DNA of 64,000 bases from UBA1876 sp003446665 (lineage in GTDB: Bacteria > Synergistota > Synergistia > Synergistales > Thermovirgaceae): positions 496,001 through 560,000 of the forward strand of contig CP159918.1 in NCBI GenBank assembly GCA_040616305.1, written 5' to 3'. Shown here piece by piece: positions 36,492 through 44,280 of this stretch. The notes under the pieces are model-generated. The model did no database searches. It was not told the DNA's origin and was given only the letters and a program-made list of their open reading frames with translations. Within the stretch, counting starts at the first letter, position 1. Every line of letters begins with the position of its first letter. A program made the position numbers and the translations under genes.

Positions 36492-37538
36492 GTGAAGATG
36501 AAGCCCAGGCCCCTTGACCGGCTCGCTGATGCTCATGCCCTTCCCGTAGACAAAGAGCGGTACTTCAGCGCCGAACATGAAGAAATCGAGGCCGGTCTTA
36601 CGACCGACATATACTTTGTGAAAACCCGCGACGTGCTCGAAGCCGACGGAAGGCTCGAGGTTCCCGTTGTGGCGGAAATTTTCGCCCGCAAGGGGGGGGT
36701 TTTCGCCGGCCTCCCGGAGGTAGTTCGCCTGCTTGACGGGCATGGAGTCGAGGTACATTCGCTGGGTGAGGGGGATTCCTTCGAGGCAAAAGAAGTGCTA
36801 ATGCGAATCAGTGGCCCCTACGCCGCTTTCGGTATGTACGAGACGGTCATCTTGGGGATGCTCGCAAGCTCTACAGGGTGGGCGACGGCCGCCAGAGAAT
36901 GTGTAAAGGCCGCCGGCGGAAAGCCGGTTCTGTCTTTCGGCGCAAGGCATGTCCATCCGGCGGTAGCCCCGGTAATGGAACGAGCCGCTGTAGTGGCTGG
37001 AGGATGCGCGGGTGCCAGTTGCATACTTGGGGCCAAACTCGCGGGGATAGAACCGAAAGGGACGATACCTCACGCTGCCATACTGATTGCAGGTGATACA
37101 GTCAGGCTGGCGAAAATTTACGACGAGGTCCTTGAAGAAGGAGAACCTCGCCTTATTCTAGTCGACACCTTCAAGGATGAAGCAGAGGAATCCCTCAGGG
37201 TAGCCGAAGCACTGGGTGAAAAACTCTCGGGTGTGAGACTCGATACCCCTTCCGAGCGTGGAGGAGTGTCACCTGACCTGGTCCGAGAAGTAAGATACAG
37301 GCTTGATATTGCAGGTTTCGGGCACGTCTCCATAGTCGCTTCTGGCGGACTCAACCCGGAGGCCATTTCGAGGCTTGCAGAAGCCGGGGTTGATTCTTTC
37401 GGTGTAGGAAGTTACATCGCTCATGCCACGCCCCGGGACATGACCATGGATATAAAGGCGGTAGACGGACAACCCGTGGCAAAACGCGGTCGCTTCCCGG
37501 GGATCACGGAAAATCCGAGACTTGCGAGAGTCCTTTAG
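36492..37538 (+). CDS. nicotinate phosphoribosyltransferase (short type)
   Basis: 348 residues. It attaches PRPP to nicotinate for NAD salvage. Evidence: the SGPYAAFGMYETVILGMLA stretch near 100, SFGARHVHPAVAP near 145, GTIPHAAILIAG near 190 and the PRPP-site IVASGGLNPEAI near 280. This length and pattern match the short archaeal-type and Firmicutes-type enzymes rather than the longer PncB. The start is GTG 36492 or ATG 36498, both close to AAAGGAT. It is nine bases after secG. The paralogous QPRTase (NadC) is a weaker alternative. Confidence 0.82.
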   Translation: MKMKPRPLDRLADAHALPVDKERYFSAEHEEIEAGLTTDIYFVKTRDVLEADGRLEVPVVAEIFARKGGVFAGLPEVVRLLDGHGVEVHSLGEGDSFEAKEVLMRISGPYAAFGMYETVILGMLASSTGWATAARECVKAAGGKPVLSFGARHVHPAVAPVMERAAVVAGGCAGASCILGAKLAGIEPKGTIPHAAILIAGDTVRLAKIYDEVLEEGEPRLILVDTFKDEAEESLRVAEALGEKLSGVRLDTPSERGGVSPDLVREVRYRLDIAGFGHVSIVASGGLNPEAISRLAEAGVDSFGVGSYIAHATPRDMTMDIKAVDGQPVAKRGRFPGITENPRLARVL

Positions 37539-37563
37539 TCATCTTCGGCTGCTGATCCTCCGC

Positions 37564-37592
37564 TTGACACCTTGACAGCCCTTGGTTAGAAT
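37564..37592 (+). promoter_or_regulatory. promoter of rplM-rpsI
   Basis: TTGACA (37564-37569) and TAGAAT (37587-37592) have a 17-base spacer. A second TTGACA (37572) overlaps it. The leader then holds a small CGCCT/AGGCG hairpin near 37636. Confidence 0.75.
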
Positions 37593-37668
37593 AACTTTCG
37601 CTCTGCCTTCAGGCAGTGTTGATATTTTGCGCTTGCGCCTCCGGTGTAGGCGAGGGAGTGACGAATAA

Positions 37669-38100
37669 ATGTCCGGCAATACCACATTCATGGCGAAAAA
37701 GAACAATATCGAAAGGAAATGGTACGTGGTCGACGCCACCGACAAACCCCTCGGGAGGCTGGCCTCGCAGGTGGCGAAAATTCTTCAGGGCAAGCACAAG
37801 CCTGTTTATACCCCGCACGTGGATACCGGGGATTTTGTCATCGTACTGAATGCAGACAAGGTCAAGCTGACGGGGAGGAAGGCCCAGCAGTCCATGGTCT
37901 ATCGGTACAGCGGGTATAAAGGTGGCCTCAAGGCCATTCCTTTCGGGGAATACTTGGCCAAGTCACCTGACCGCCTGGTGGAGAAGGTCGTTAAGGGCAT
38001 GCTCCCTAAAAACAGGTTGGCCTTCCACAGGAAATTGAAAGTCTATGCGGGGCCGAATCACCCCCACACGGCCCAAAAACCTGAGAAAATAGAGATCTAG
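37669..38100 (+). CDS. rplM: ribosomal protein L13
   Basis: 143 residues, the size of typical L13, an early assembly protein of the large subunit. Conserved stretches are RKWYVVDATDKPLGRLAS near residue 16, DTGDFVIVLNADKVKLTG near 52 and VEKVVKGMLPKNRL near 104, with GPNHPHTAQKP at the end. GAGGGAG is about twelve bases ahead of ATG 37669. An internal ATG at 37690 (MAKKNN) is also possible. rpsI follows at 30 bases, the universal rplM-rpsI pair. Confidence 0.97.
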   Translation: MSGNTTFMAKKNNIERKWYVVDATDKPLGRLASQVAKILQGKHKPVYTPHVDTGDFVIVLNADKVKLTGRKAQQSMVYRYSGYKGGLKAIPFGEYLAKSPDRLVEKVVKGMLPKNRLAFHRKLKVYAGPNHPHTAQKPEKIEI

Positions 38101-38129
38101 ACGGCCCAAAGCCGGAAAGGAGGAAACCC

Positions 38130-38525
38130 ATGAGAGGAAGCGAATATTACTGGGGAACGGGAAGACGCAAGACCGCCCTCGCGCGGGTGCGCATCCGGCC
38201 GGGTGACGGCGCCGTCAAGGTCAACGACCGTACACCTGAAGACTATTTCCCCCGGGCGGTTTGGCAAAATCACGCTTTCGAACCCCTTCGCGTCGCGGGG
38301 CTGGAAGGCAAGATAGATGTTTTTGTCAACGCGAGCGGCGGTGGACTGACGGGGCAAGCCGGTGCCGTAAGGCTGGGCATTGCAAGAGCACTTCTTAAAT
38401 TGAATCCCGACCTGAAGCCTTCCCTTAAACAGGCAGGCCTGTTGACGCGAGATCCCAGGATGGTCGAGCGCAAGAAGTTCGGTCAGAAGGGTGCACGCGG
38501 CAAAAGACAGTACTCTAAGCGTTAA
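38130..38525 (+). CDS. rpsI: ribosomal protein S9
   Basis: 131 residues. The N-terminal YYWGTGRRKTALARVRIRPG, the middle ASGGGLTGQAGAVRLGIARAL (split by one extra Gly relative to common forms) and the C-terminal RKKFGQKGARGKRQYSKR tail that reaches the decoding centre are all present. AAAGGAGG precedes the ATG. It is the last gene of the operon and is followed by a strong terminator. Confidence 0.97.
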   Translation: MRGSEYYWGTGRRKTALARVRIRPGDGAVKVNDRTPEDYFPRAVWQNHAFEPLRVAGLEGKIDVFVNASGGGLTGQAGAVRLGIARALLKLNPDLKPSLKQAGLLTRDPRMVERKKFGQKGARGKRQYSKR

Positions 38526-38555
38526 TCCTGACAATCTTTATTGCCGGAACTTTTT

Positions 38556-38582
38556 AAAGGGGCGCCCAAGGCGCCCCTTTTG
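38556..38582 (+). terminator. intrinsic terminator after rpsI
   Basis: AAAGGGGCGCC and GGCGCCCCTTTT form a strong stem with a three-base loop, followed by more T residues. Confidence 0.9.
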
Positions 38583-38623
38583 TGTCGCCCTTAACGAATT
38601 ATGGCACGTTATGTCAACCTGAA

Positions 38624-38653
38624 TTGACCGCCAGGGCTATTTAGGGCTAGGAT
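38624..38653 (+). promoter_or_regulatory. possible promoter of a 28-residue ORF
   Basis: TTGACC (38624-38629) and TAGGAT (38648-38653) have an 18-base spacer, about 40 bases ahead of the ORF. Confidence 0.5.
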
Positions 38654-38692
38654 ATGTTTACATATAAGGTAAAAGAAGTGAAGGAGATGGAA

Positions 38693-38779
38693 ATGGACGA
38701 CAGTTTATGTACTCATCAAGCTGCAAAAAACGAAAAGTTCCTGCAACGAGGGGGGAAGAAAACCAGAATGGACAAGTAG
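38693..38779 (+). CDS. possible 28-residue small protein
   Basis: A short frame reading MDDSLCTHQAAKNEKFLQRG and ending GKKTRMDK. GGAG lies eight bases upstream of ATG 38693, and a promoter-like pair sits at 38624-38653. An in-frame ATG at 38687 would add two residues. The peptide is polar and basic with one Cys and one His. I do not recognise it, and such a short frame could occur by chance. It lies between the rpsI terminator and mgtE. Confidence 0.3.
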   Translation: MDDSLCTHQAAKNEKFLQRGGKKTRMDK

Positions 38780-38961
38780 GTCTTTGTCAGTTTTAATCCC
38801 GTCCGGCTTTCCCCTGGTTTTTAAGCCCCTCTCATTGAACAGAAATCAACAAGCGAAGTTGCGATTACAAGGTAAATAGCGGCGTAAAGGCTTTTTTCCT
38901 TTGCTTTACGTTTGCGTGTCGCAGTTGGCTTAAAAGACCTGAATCACGGGGGGTGCCGGCG
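38780..38961. other. leader region of mgtE
   Basis: About 180 bases without a gene. I see one weak hairpin (CGTAAAG with CTTTACG near 38882-38909) but no match to the M-box magnesium riboswitch text. Confidence 0.4.
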
Positions 38962-40317
38962 ATGACGGAACGTCTTGAGCTGCTCTACAAGGTTGTCGAG
39001 TCCCTTATGGCAGAACGCAAGTTCCAGGCCGTGAAGGAACTCCTTTCCACACTAGAACCTGCTGACATCAGCGACCTTCTGGTGGATATACCACCGGTCC
39101 AGAGAGTCCTTCTCTTCAGGCTTCTTCCCAAAGACCTGGCAATAGAGGTTTTCGAACACATGGAAGGCTCTGATAGGGAGGAGCTGCTCAACAGTTTTAC
39201 CGACAGGGAAGCTGCCGAGATCATAGAGGAAATGTCCGACGACGATCGTACGGCCCTTCTGGACGAATTGCCGGCCAAGACGGTTAAAAAGATTCTACAG
39301 CACCTTTCGCCAGAAGAACGGACCATAGCCAACAGCCTCCTGAACTACAAGCCATATTCCGCGGGCCGCTTGATGACGCCGGAGTATATAGACCTCAAGG
39401 CTGACATGACAGCTTCTGAGGCCTTGCAGCACATTCGAAAGGAAGCCAGGAGCAAGGAAACGATCTACACTTGCTTCGTCATGGACAAGCAGCGCCGTCT
39501 TCTTGGGACGGTGGACCTTGAAGATATAATCCTGGCACAGCCCGAGACCCCTGTAAGAGCCTTGATGAACGAGGATCCGGTTTCTGTCGAAACAGGTACC
39601 GACCAGGAAGAATGTGCCCAAATCATGGCACGTTATGACCTTCACACCCTGCCGGTTGTGGACAGCGAGAAAAGGCTTGTCGGCATCGTTACCTTCGACG
39701 ACGTTCTGGATATAGTCGAAGAAGAGGCGACGGAAGACTTCGAGCGCATGGCGGGTATACAGCCTGTGGAAGAAGGGTACCTAGAGACCGGGCTTGTAAC
39801 CCTGGCCCGTAAACGACTGCCCTGGCTGGTGATTTGTATTGCCGCCCAGGCCATAAGTTCCTCGGTGTTGAACAAATACTCTTTTCTCATCCAAAACGTT
39901 GTACCATTGACATTTTTCATACCCCTGCTCATAGGAACGGGAGGCAACGTGGGAAACCAGTCGTCCACACTGGTTATTCGCGGTATGACTCTTGGCGATA
40001 TAGAATGGAAAAACCTTGGAAAGGTCTTTTTAAGGGAGATAGTGACAGCCCTTTTCCTCGGATTGCCCCTCGGTGTCCTTGCCATAGGCAGAGCCTACAT
40101 GCTGAATACCGGGCCTGAGGTTGCCATGGTCGTAGCGCTGGCCCTGGTTGCCGTGGTCATAGTCGGGAACATGGCCGGTGTCATCCTGCCGATCATAGCA
40201 AGGCTCGCCAGGATAGACCCTGCGGTTATATCGGGTCCTTTCATAACTACTACCGTGGACGTGGTGGGGCTTGTCATCTACTTTGAAATTGCAAGGAGAC
40301 TTTTGGGGATTGCCTAA
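38962..40317 (+). CDS. mgtE: MgtE magnesium transporter
   Basis: 451 residues with the full MgtE order. An N-terminal superhelical domain (about 15-125, DREAAEIIEEMSDDDRTALL), two CBS domains (about 135-255, with MTPEYIDLKADMTASEAL and TLPVVDSEKRLVGIVTFDD) and a five-helix membrane domain (about 275-450) follow. The pore-lining helix carries GGNVGNQSSTLVIRGM and the Mg site is near PAVISGPFITTTVD. The cytosolic domains close the channel when Mg is high. The ATG at 38962 follows a G-rich stretch. The frame is open nine bases further. It appears monocistronic. Confidence 0.95.
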   Translation: MTERLELLYKVVESLMAERKFQAVKELLSTLEPADISDLLVDIPPVQRVLLFRLLPKDLAIEVFEHMEGSDREELLNSFTDREAAEIIEEMSDDDRTALLDELPAKTVKKILQHLSPEERTIANSLLNYKPYSAGRLMTPEYIDLKADMTASEALQHIRKEARSKETIYTCFVMDKQRRLLGTVDLEDIILAQPETPVRALMNEDPVSVETGTDQEECAQIMARYDLHTLPVVDSEKRLVGIVTFDDVLDIVEEEATEDFERMAGIQPVEEGYLETGLVTLARKRLPWLVICIAAQAISSSVLNKYSFLIQNVVPLTFFIPLLIGTGGNVGNQSSTLVIRGMTLGDIEWKNLGKVFLREIVTALFLGLPLGVLAIGRAYMLNTGPEVAMVVALALVAVVIVGNMAGVILPIIARLARIDPAVISGPFITTTVDVVGLVIYFEIARRLLGIA

Positions 40318-40325
40318 ATGGGGGC

Positions 40326-40964
40326 GTCGAGCCGCAGGACATATGAAAGAGGCCCAGTTTGATAAAGCGGCCTGCGTCTCGGGGGAAACAAGGCTATTAT
40401 CTCAAGGGCCAGGATCTGTAGAAAAAAGCTAAAAAAACCAGAGAACAAACGTGCAAACGAGTGTTGCACGTCGAGCCGCAGGATATATGAAAGAGGCCCA
40501 GTTTGATAAAGCGGCCTGCGTCTCGAGGGAAATAAGGCTATTATCTCAAAGAACAGGATCTGTAGAAAAAAGCAAAAAACCCAGAGAATGAACAAACGTG
40601 CAAACGAGTGTTGCACGTCGAGCCGCAGGATATATGAAAGAGGCCCAGTTTGATAAAACGGCCTGCGTCTCGAGGGAAACAAGGCTATTATCTCAAGGAC
40701 CAGGATCTGTAGAAAAAAGCTAAAAAAAACCAGAGAACAAACGTGCAAACGAGTGTTGCACGTCGAGCCGCAGGATATATGAAAGAGGCCCAGTTTAATA
40801 AAACGGCCTGCGTCTCGAGGGAAACAAGGCTATTATCTCAAGGGCCAGGATCTGTAGAAAAAAGCTAAAAAAACCAGAGAACAAACGTGCAAACGAGTGT
40901 TGCACGTCGAGCCGCAGGACATATGAAAGAGGCCCAGTTTGATAAAACGGCCTGCGTCTCGATA
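40326..40964. repeat. tandem repeat array, four full units of 144-147 bases plus a partial fifth
   Basis: Units start GTCGAGCCGCAGGA at 40326, 40470, 40617, 40762 and 40906. The last is cut after GCCTGCGTCTCG at 40964. Each unit has an outer hairpin (CGAGCCGCAGG with CCTGCGTCTCG) and a second one near its end (GTGCAA, seven bases, TTGCAC). A TATCTCAAGG stretch and an A-rich GTAGAAAAAAGC lie between. Units are nearly identical, differing at a handful of positions. The array fills most of the gap between mgtE and the tetR efflux operon. Confidence 0.93.
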
Positions 40965-41121
40965 AAAAAATTACAAATGTTTATTATTATTTGTTAGATC
41001 CTCGGAAAACCCTCAAGAGAACCTGGAATGCCCCGCAAAACCCCTTTAGACGGGCCACAGGAGCGTTTAAAGGGGACCGGTGCCCCCTTCCGGCAAAACA
41101 GTTTTTACGTAATTTTAGCCA
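40965..41121. other. AT-rich spacer ahead of the efflux operon
   Basis: About 157 bases without a gene. It starts AT-rich, then has a CCCCTTTAGACGGG/TTTAAAGGGG-like imperfect pairing that could terminate read-through from the repeats. Confidence 0.4.
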
Positions 41122-41150
41122 TTGACATACCAAACGGTCGGTGCTAATCT
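41122..41150 (+). promoter_or_regulatory. promoter of the tetR efflux operon
   Basis: TTGACA (41122-41127) and TAATCT (41145-41150) have a 17-base spacer. Confidence 0.75.
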
Positions 41151-41172
41151 CAGCCGGACCAACCGACTGGTC
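41130..41172. promoter_or_regulatory. probable TetR operator
   Basis: CCAAACGGTCGGT (41130-41142) lies between the promoter boxes, and the related ACCAACCGACTGGT (41159-41172) lies after them. Both carry ACCGAC/GTCGGT-type half sites, as expected for autorepression by the next gene. Confidence 0.55.
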
Positions 41173-41184
41173 TGGAGGTGTGAA

Positions 41185-41796
41185 ATGGCTGATATATGCG
41201 AAACAAGATCACGGATAATGGCCGAGGCCAGGAAAAGATTCGCCAGGTCCGGATTTTACGGAACTAGCATGGATTCCATAGTAAAAGAGACAGGCCTGAG
41301 CAAGGGTGCTCTATATTGGCATTTCGAGAATAAAGCGGCCCTTTTTAAAGCCGTTCTGGAAAAAGAACTTGAGGAAATACTCAAGCGTTTCATTCCAGGT
41401 CCCGAAGCGGAAATAAAAGATCCACTCAATTATTTCCGGAGCAAAGGGGAAGAATACCTGGATGTACTGTGGGAAGACGAAGAATTGCGCCTCATATGGG
41501 TTCATCTTTTTCTAGAAGCCCACCGCGGAGAGGACGAGGGTCTGCAGCTCTCCCGCTTCGTAAGGCGAAACCTTGTCGCCACCTATAGGGAGTTGCTTCC
41601 GGTCGTCTCTAAATCCTTCCCCGGATTTTCCCAAAAAGACAAGGAAATCCACCTGGAGGAAATGATCCAGATCGTCGATTTCTTTTTCGAGGGCTTGCTC
41701 TTTAACCTTGGCGTGACCATCGACCTTGCCCAGGCCAAAAGGTACTGGCGATTTTTTATAACCCGTTTCATTGGTGGAGGCGATAGCTATGCCTGA
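41185..41796 (+). CDS. TetR-family repressor of the efflux operon
   Basis: 203 residues. The N-terminal helix-turn-helix (about residues 8-52) shows RIMAEARKRFARSGFYGTS and KETGLSKGALYWHFENKAAL, the TetR signature. The C-terminal ligand domain is helical and ends close to residue 200. The start is ATG 41185, with GGAGGTG upstream; the open frame back to 41122 overlaps the promoter. The repeated ACCGAC-type sites around the promoter suggest autorepression. Its TGA overlaps the ATG of the TolC-type gene, so the whole pump is in one transcript. Confidence 0.9.
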   Translation: MADICETRSRIMAEARKRFARSGFYGTSMDSIVKETGLSKGALYWHFENKAALFKAVLEKELEEILKRFIPGPEAEIKDPLNYFRSKGEEYLDVLWEDEELRLIWVHLFLEAHRGEDEGLQLSRFVRRNLVATYRELLPVVSKSFPGFSQKDKEIHLEEMIQIVDFFFEGLLFNLGVTIDLAQAKRYWRFFITRFIGGGDSYA

Positions 41797-43108
41797 CAGG
41801 CGTGGACGATTCTTGTTTTTACTCTTTTTGTTAGCCCTTTCCCTTTGCGTGATAGGCCTGGGTAGAAGAGCTTGGGCTGAAACAGGGACCGTTTACGATC
41901 TCGATGCCCTGATAAAGCTTGCCGAGGCAAACAATCCGCTCCTTTCAGCCGCGCAGGAGCAGGTAAACCAGGCAAGGGCGGTGGAACTTCAGAGTGCGTC
42001 GAAACTGGCACCCAGGATCGGTTCTGATTTGACTTACAACCATTACGGTGCCAACAACCCCATGATTTCGACGCCATATCGCGACACCTACAAGGCGGCG
42101 ATATCGTTGAGCCAGGTCCTGCACAGCGGAGGAAGCCTCGAATCATCGCTACGGGCCTCTACGTTGCAACGTCAGGCAGCGGAAGCCGATGCACTCAGAA
42201 CAAGACAGACCGTCAGAAACGATGTGAGGAAGGCCTATTATGATCTACAGAGGGCAAGGGCGAGACTTGCCGTCGCGAAAGAAACGCTGGATCTTGCCAG
42301 GGAACATCTCAAGCAGGTCAATTCACTTTACACCCACGGGGTTGTCGCAAGGAACGAGGTTCTGAGAACCCAGGTAGACGTTTCGTCGGCAGAACTGGAG
42401 CTGATCCAGGCCCAAAACGGCACGAGGGTCGCCTTGAGCGCCTTGGAAAAGGCGGTCGGAATCGCCCTGTCCCCGGAACAGGTCCCGGAGGTTGCGCCGG
42501 GTGAGGAGCCCGAAATCCCCGAACCAAAAGAAGACCCATATGAAGTGGCGCTCCAAAACAGGCCGGAACTGGTGTCCCTTGAAGACTCGCGTAAAGCAGC
42601 CACAGAAATGGCCAAGGCCGCCGCAGGCGAGGCGAGGCCCAATATATCTTTAAGAGGGGAAGCCTCCTACTATGAAGATGAGTTTTTCCCAAACGAAGAC
42701 GACTGGTCGGTATCTATAGTCGCGACATGGACTCTTTATGATCGTGGAGAGGTAAAAAACAAGGTCGAGGAAGCCAGGGCACTGAGCAGAGAACTGTTGG
42801 CGCGCATAGATGACCTGAGAAACCAGATTCGCCTCGAGGTCAATACGGCATGGCAGAATGTGGAGTCTGCCCTGCAGCGGGTAAGGGTTGCAGAAGATCA
42901 AGTTCAGATGGCCGAAGAAGACTATCGCATGGCTTTGAGGCGGTACGCGGCCCAGGTCGGTACAAATATCGACGTCCTGGATGCCAGGACGGCGTTGACC
43001 GAAGCGAGAACGGGATACGTCAACGCCGTTTACGACGCGTACTCTGCATACAGTGATCTCATTTACGCTACAGGGACCCTGGAAGAAGACTTCCAGGAAA
43101 CCCGATAA
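41789..43108 (+). CDS. TolC-family outer-membrane efflux protein
   Basis: 439 residues. A signal peptide (about 5-32, FLFLLFLLALSLCVIGLG then AWAE) is followed by the two-fold repeated TolC architecture of long helices and short strands: DALIKLAEANNPLLSAAQEQV at the start, LYTHGVVARNEVLRTQVD near 180 and RYAAQVGTNIDVLDARTALT in the second half. The protein forms a trimeric channel through the outer membrane and serves both RND pumps behind it. The ATG overlaps the TetR stop by eight bases with GGTGGAGG upstream. The only TolC here serves two pump modules. Confidence 0.93.
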   Translation: MPDRRGRFLFLLFLLALSLCVIGLGRRAWAETGTVYDLDALIKLAEANNPLLSAAQEQVNQARAVELQSASKLAPRIGSDLTYNHYGANNPMISTPYRDTYKAAISLSQVLHSGGSLESSLRASTLQRQAAEADALRTRQTVRNDVRKAYYDLQRARARLAVAKETLDLAREHLKQVNSLYTHGVVARNEVLRTQVDVSSAELELIQAQNGTRVALSALEKAVGIALSPEQVPEVAPGEEPEIPEPKEDPYEVALQNRPELVSLEDSRKAATEMAKAAAGEARPNISLRGEASYYEDEFFPNEDDWSVSIVATWTLYDRGEVKNKVEEARALSRELLARIDDLRNQIRLEVNTAWQNVESALQRVRVAEDQVQMAEEDYRMALRRYAAQVGTNIDVLDARTALTEARTGYVNAVYDAYSAYSDLIYATGTLEEDFQETR

Positions 43109-43125
43109 AGATGGGAGCAGGTTCA

Positions 43126-44280
43126 ATGAAAAGAAAACGAAGACAAATCATTTATGCATTGGTTTTTGTCGCCATAGTTGGAGGGTACATGTGGTACACA
43201 GGACGTCCGGAGGCGAATAACGAGCAAAAAGCCCCCACTGTTGAAAGCGGGGCGGCAATAAAAGTTTCCGTGATACGACCGGTACCCATGACCTTCGAGG
43301 ACGTAGCTGGCTTCGTAGGTAGCGTCGAACCGGAGGAAAAAGCGAAGGTTATATCGAAGGTCGGTTCGAGCGTCACGGCTTTAGAAGTTTACGTCGATGC
43401 AGGAGACCAGGTTAAAAAGGGTCAGTTGCTGGCAGAGCTCGACCCCAGCCTGAACCAGCGACAGATAGAGGAAGCCCGTGCCGCAGTGGCCCAGGCAAAA
43501 GCCGCTGTTGCCCAGGCGGAAAGCAGGTTGCAGACCGCCGAAAGAGACTACGCCCGCTACAAGGGGCTTTTCGAGGAAGAAGTCATCAGCCGCCAGGAGA
43601 TGGACCAGGTCGAAAACCAGTACGAAGTTGAAAAAGCCGGGCTGGACCTGGCCAGGGAACAGATCAGGCAGGCTGAAGCAAGGCTCAGACAGCTCCAGAC
43701 CGTGCGGGAGTATCATAATGTGGTTTCGCCTGTCGAGGGCGTTATAGCGGAGCGTTTTTTTGACCCCGGCGATACCATCGCCGCCGGTGGAGAACTTTTC
43801 ATCATATCGAAACAGGAAAGGGTAAAGATAAAGGGTACGGTGACGGAAAGCGTATACCCGAAAATTCGTCTTGGGCAGAAGGCAACCGTAAAGGTGGATG
43901 CGCTGGGCGATTACAGCATAGATGCCTCGGTGAGCAGGATAAGCCCGGTTCTGGACGAAAAGACAAGGACAGCCGTAGTTGAAGTTTTGCTGGAATCAGG
44001 AGGAATGCTCAAACCGGGCATGTTCGCCCGGGTGGATCTTGCTCTAGGAGAACATGAGGGACTTGGAATTGAAAGGGAAGCCCTTAAACAACTGCCAGGA
44101 ACAGCCGAATGGTATTGCTTCGTCGTTTCCGATGGCAAGGCAAGACAACGATTCGTAAAGATCGGCGCCACCTCCGGCAACATGGTAGAAATTACGGAAG
44201 GCCTGGAAGAAGGGGAACAGATAATAAGCCCACTGGTCAGAGCCATCCTTGACGGCGTCCCTGTGGAGGTGGTCCAGTAG
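43126..44280 (+). CDS. periplasmic adaptor (HlyD/AcrA type), module 1
   Basis: 384 residues. One N-terminal membrane helix (about 8-24), then the beta-barrel and lipoyl halves around a coiled-coil hairpin (about 105-185, with repeated AVAQAKAAVAQAESRL). The second lipoyl half has PVEGVIAERFFDPGDTIAAGGELF. Membrane-fusion proteins link RND pumps to TolC. ATG 43126 has GGGAGCAGG upstream. Its TAG overlaps the GTG of the RND gene. The module-2 adaptor at 47595 is clearly related (shared LFEEEVISRQ and PGDT motifs). Confidence 0.92.
   Translation: MKRKRRQIIYALVFVAIVGGYMWYTGRPEANNEQKAPTVESGAAIKVSVIRPVPMTFEDVAGFVGSVEPEEKAKVISKVGSSVTALEVYVDAGDQVKKGQLLAELDPSLNQRQIEEARAAVAQAKAAVAQAESRLQTAERDYARYKGLFEEEVISRQEMDQVENQYEVEKAGLDLAREQIRQAEARLRQLQTVREYHNVVSPVEGVIAERFFDPGDTIAAGGELFIISKQERVKIKGTVTESVYPKIRLGQKATVKVDALGDYSIDASVSRISPVLDEKTRTAVVEVLLESGGMLKPGMFARVDLALGEHEGLGIEREALKQLPGTAEWYCFVVSDGKARQRFVKIGATSGNMVEITEGLEEGEQIISPLVRAILDGVPVEVVQ

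Noticed and set aside
38780..38961. M-box magnesium riboswitch before mgtE
   Set aside because: The leader is about 180 bases and I could not find the conserved M-box text; only a weak hairpin is present.
40314..40748. A 144-codon leftward frame with repeated FFLQIL..EIIALFPSRRR..YQTGPLSYILRLD peptides over the tandem repeats
   Set aside because: It is open only because two repeat periods (144 and 147 bases) are multiples of three; the later units (145) break it. There is no ribosome site and the hairpins explain the sequence better.
40326..40964. CRISPR array
   Set aside because: Units are about 145 bases and nearly identical throughout, with no short repeats separated by variable spacers and no cas genes nearby.
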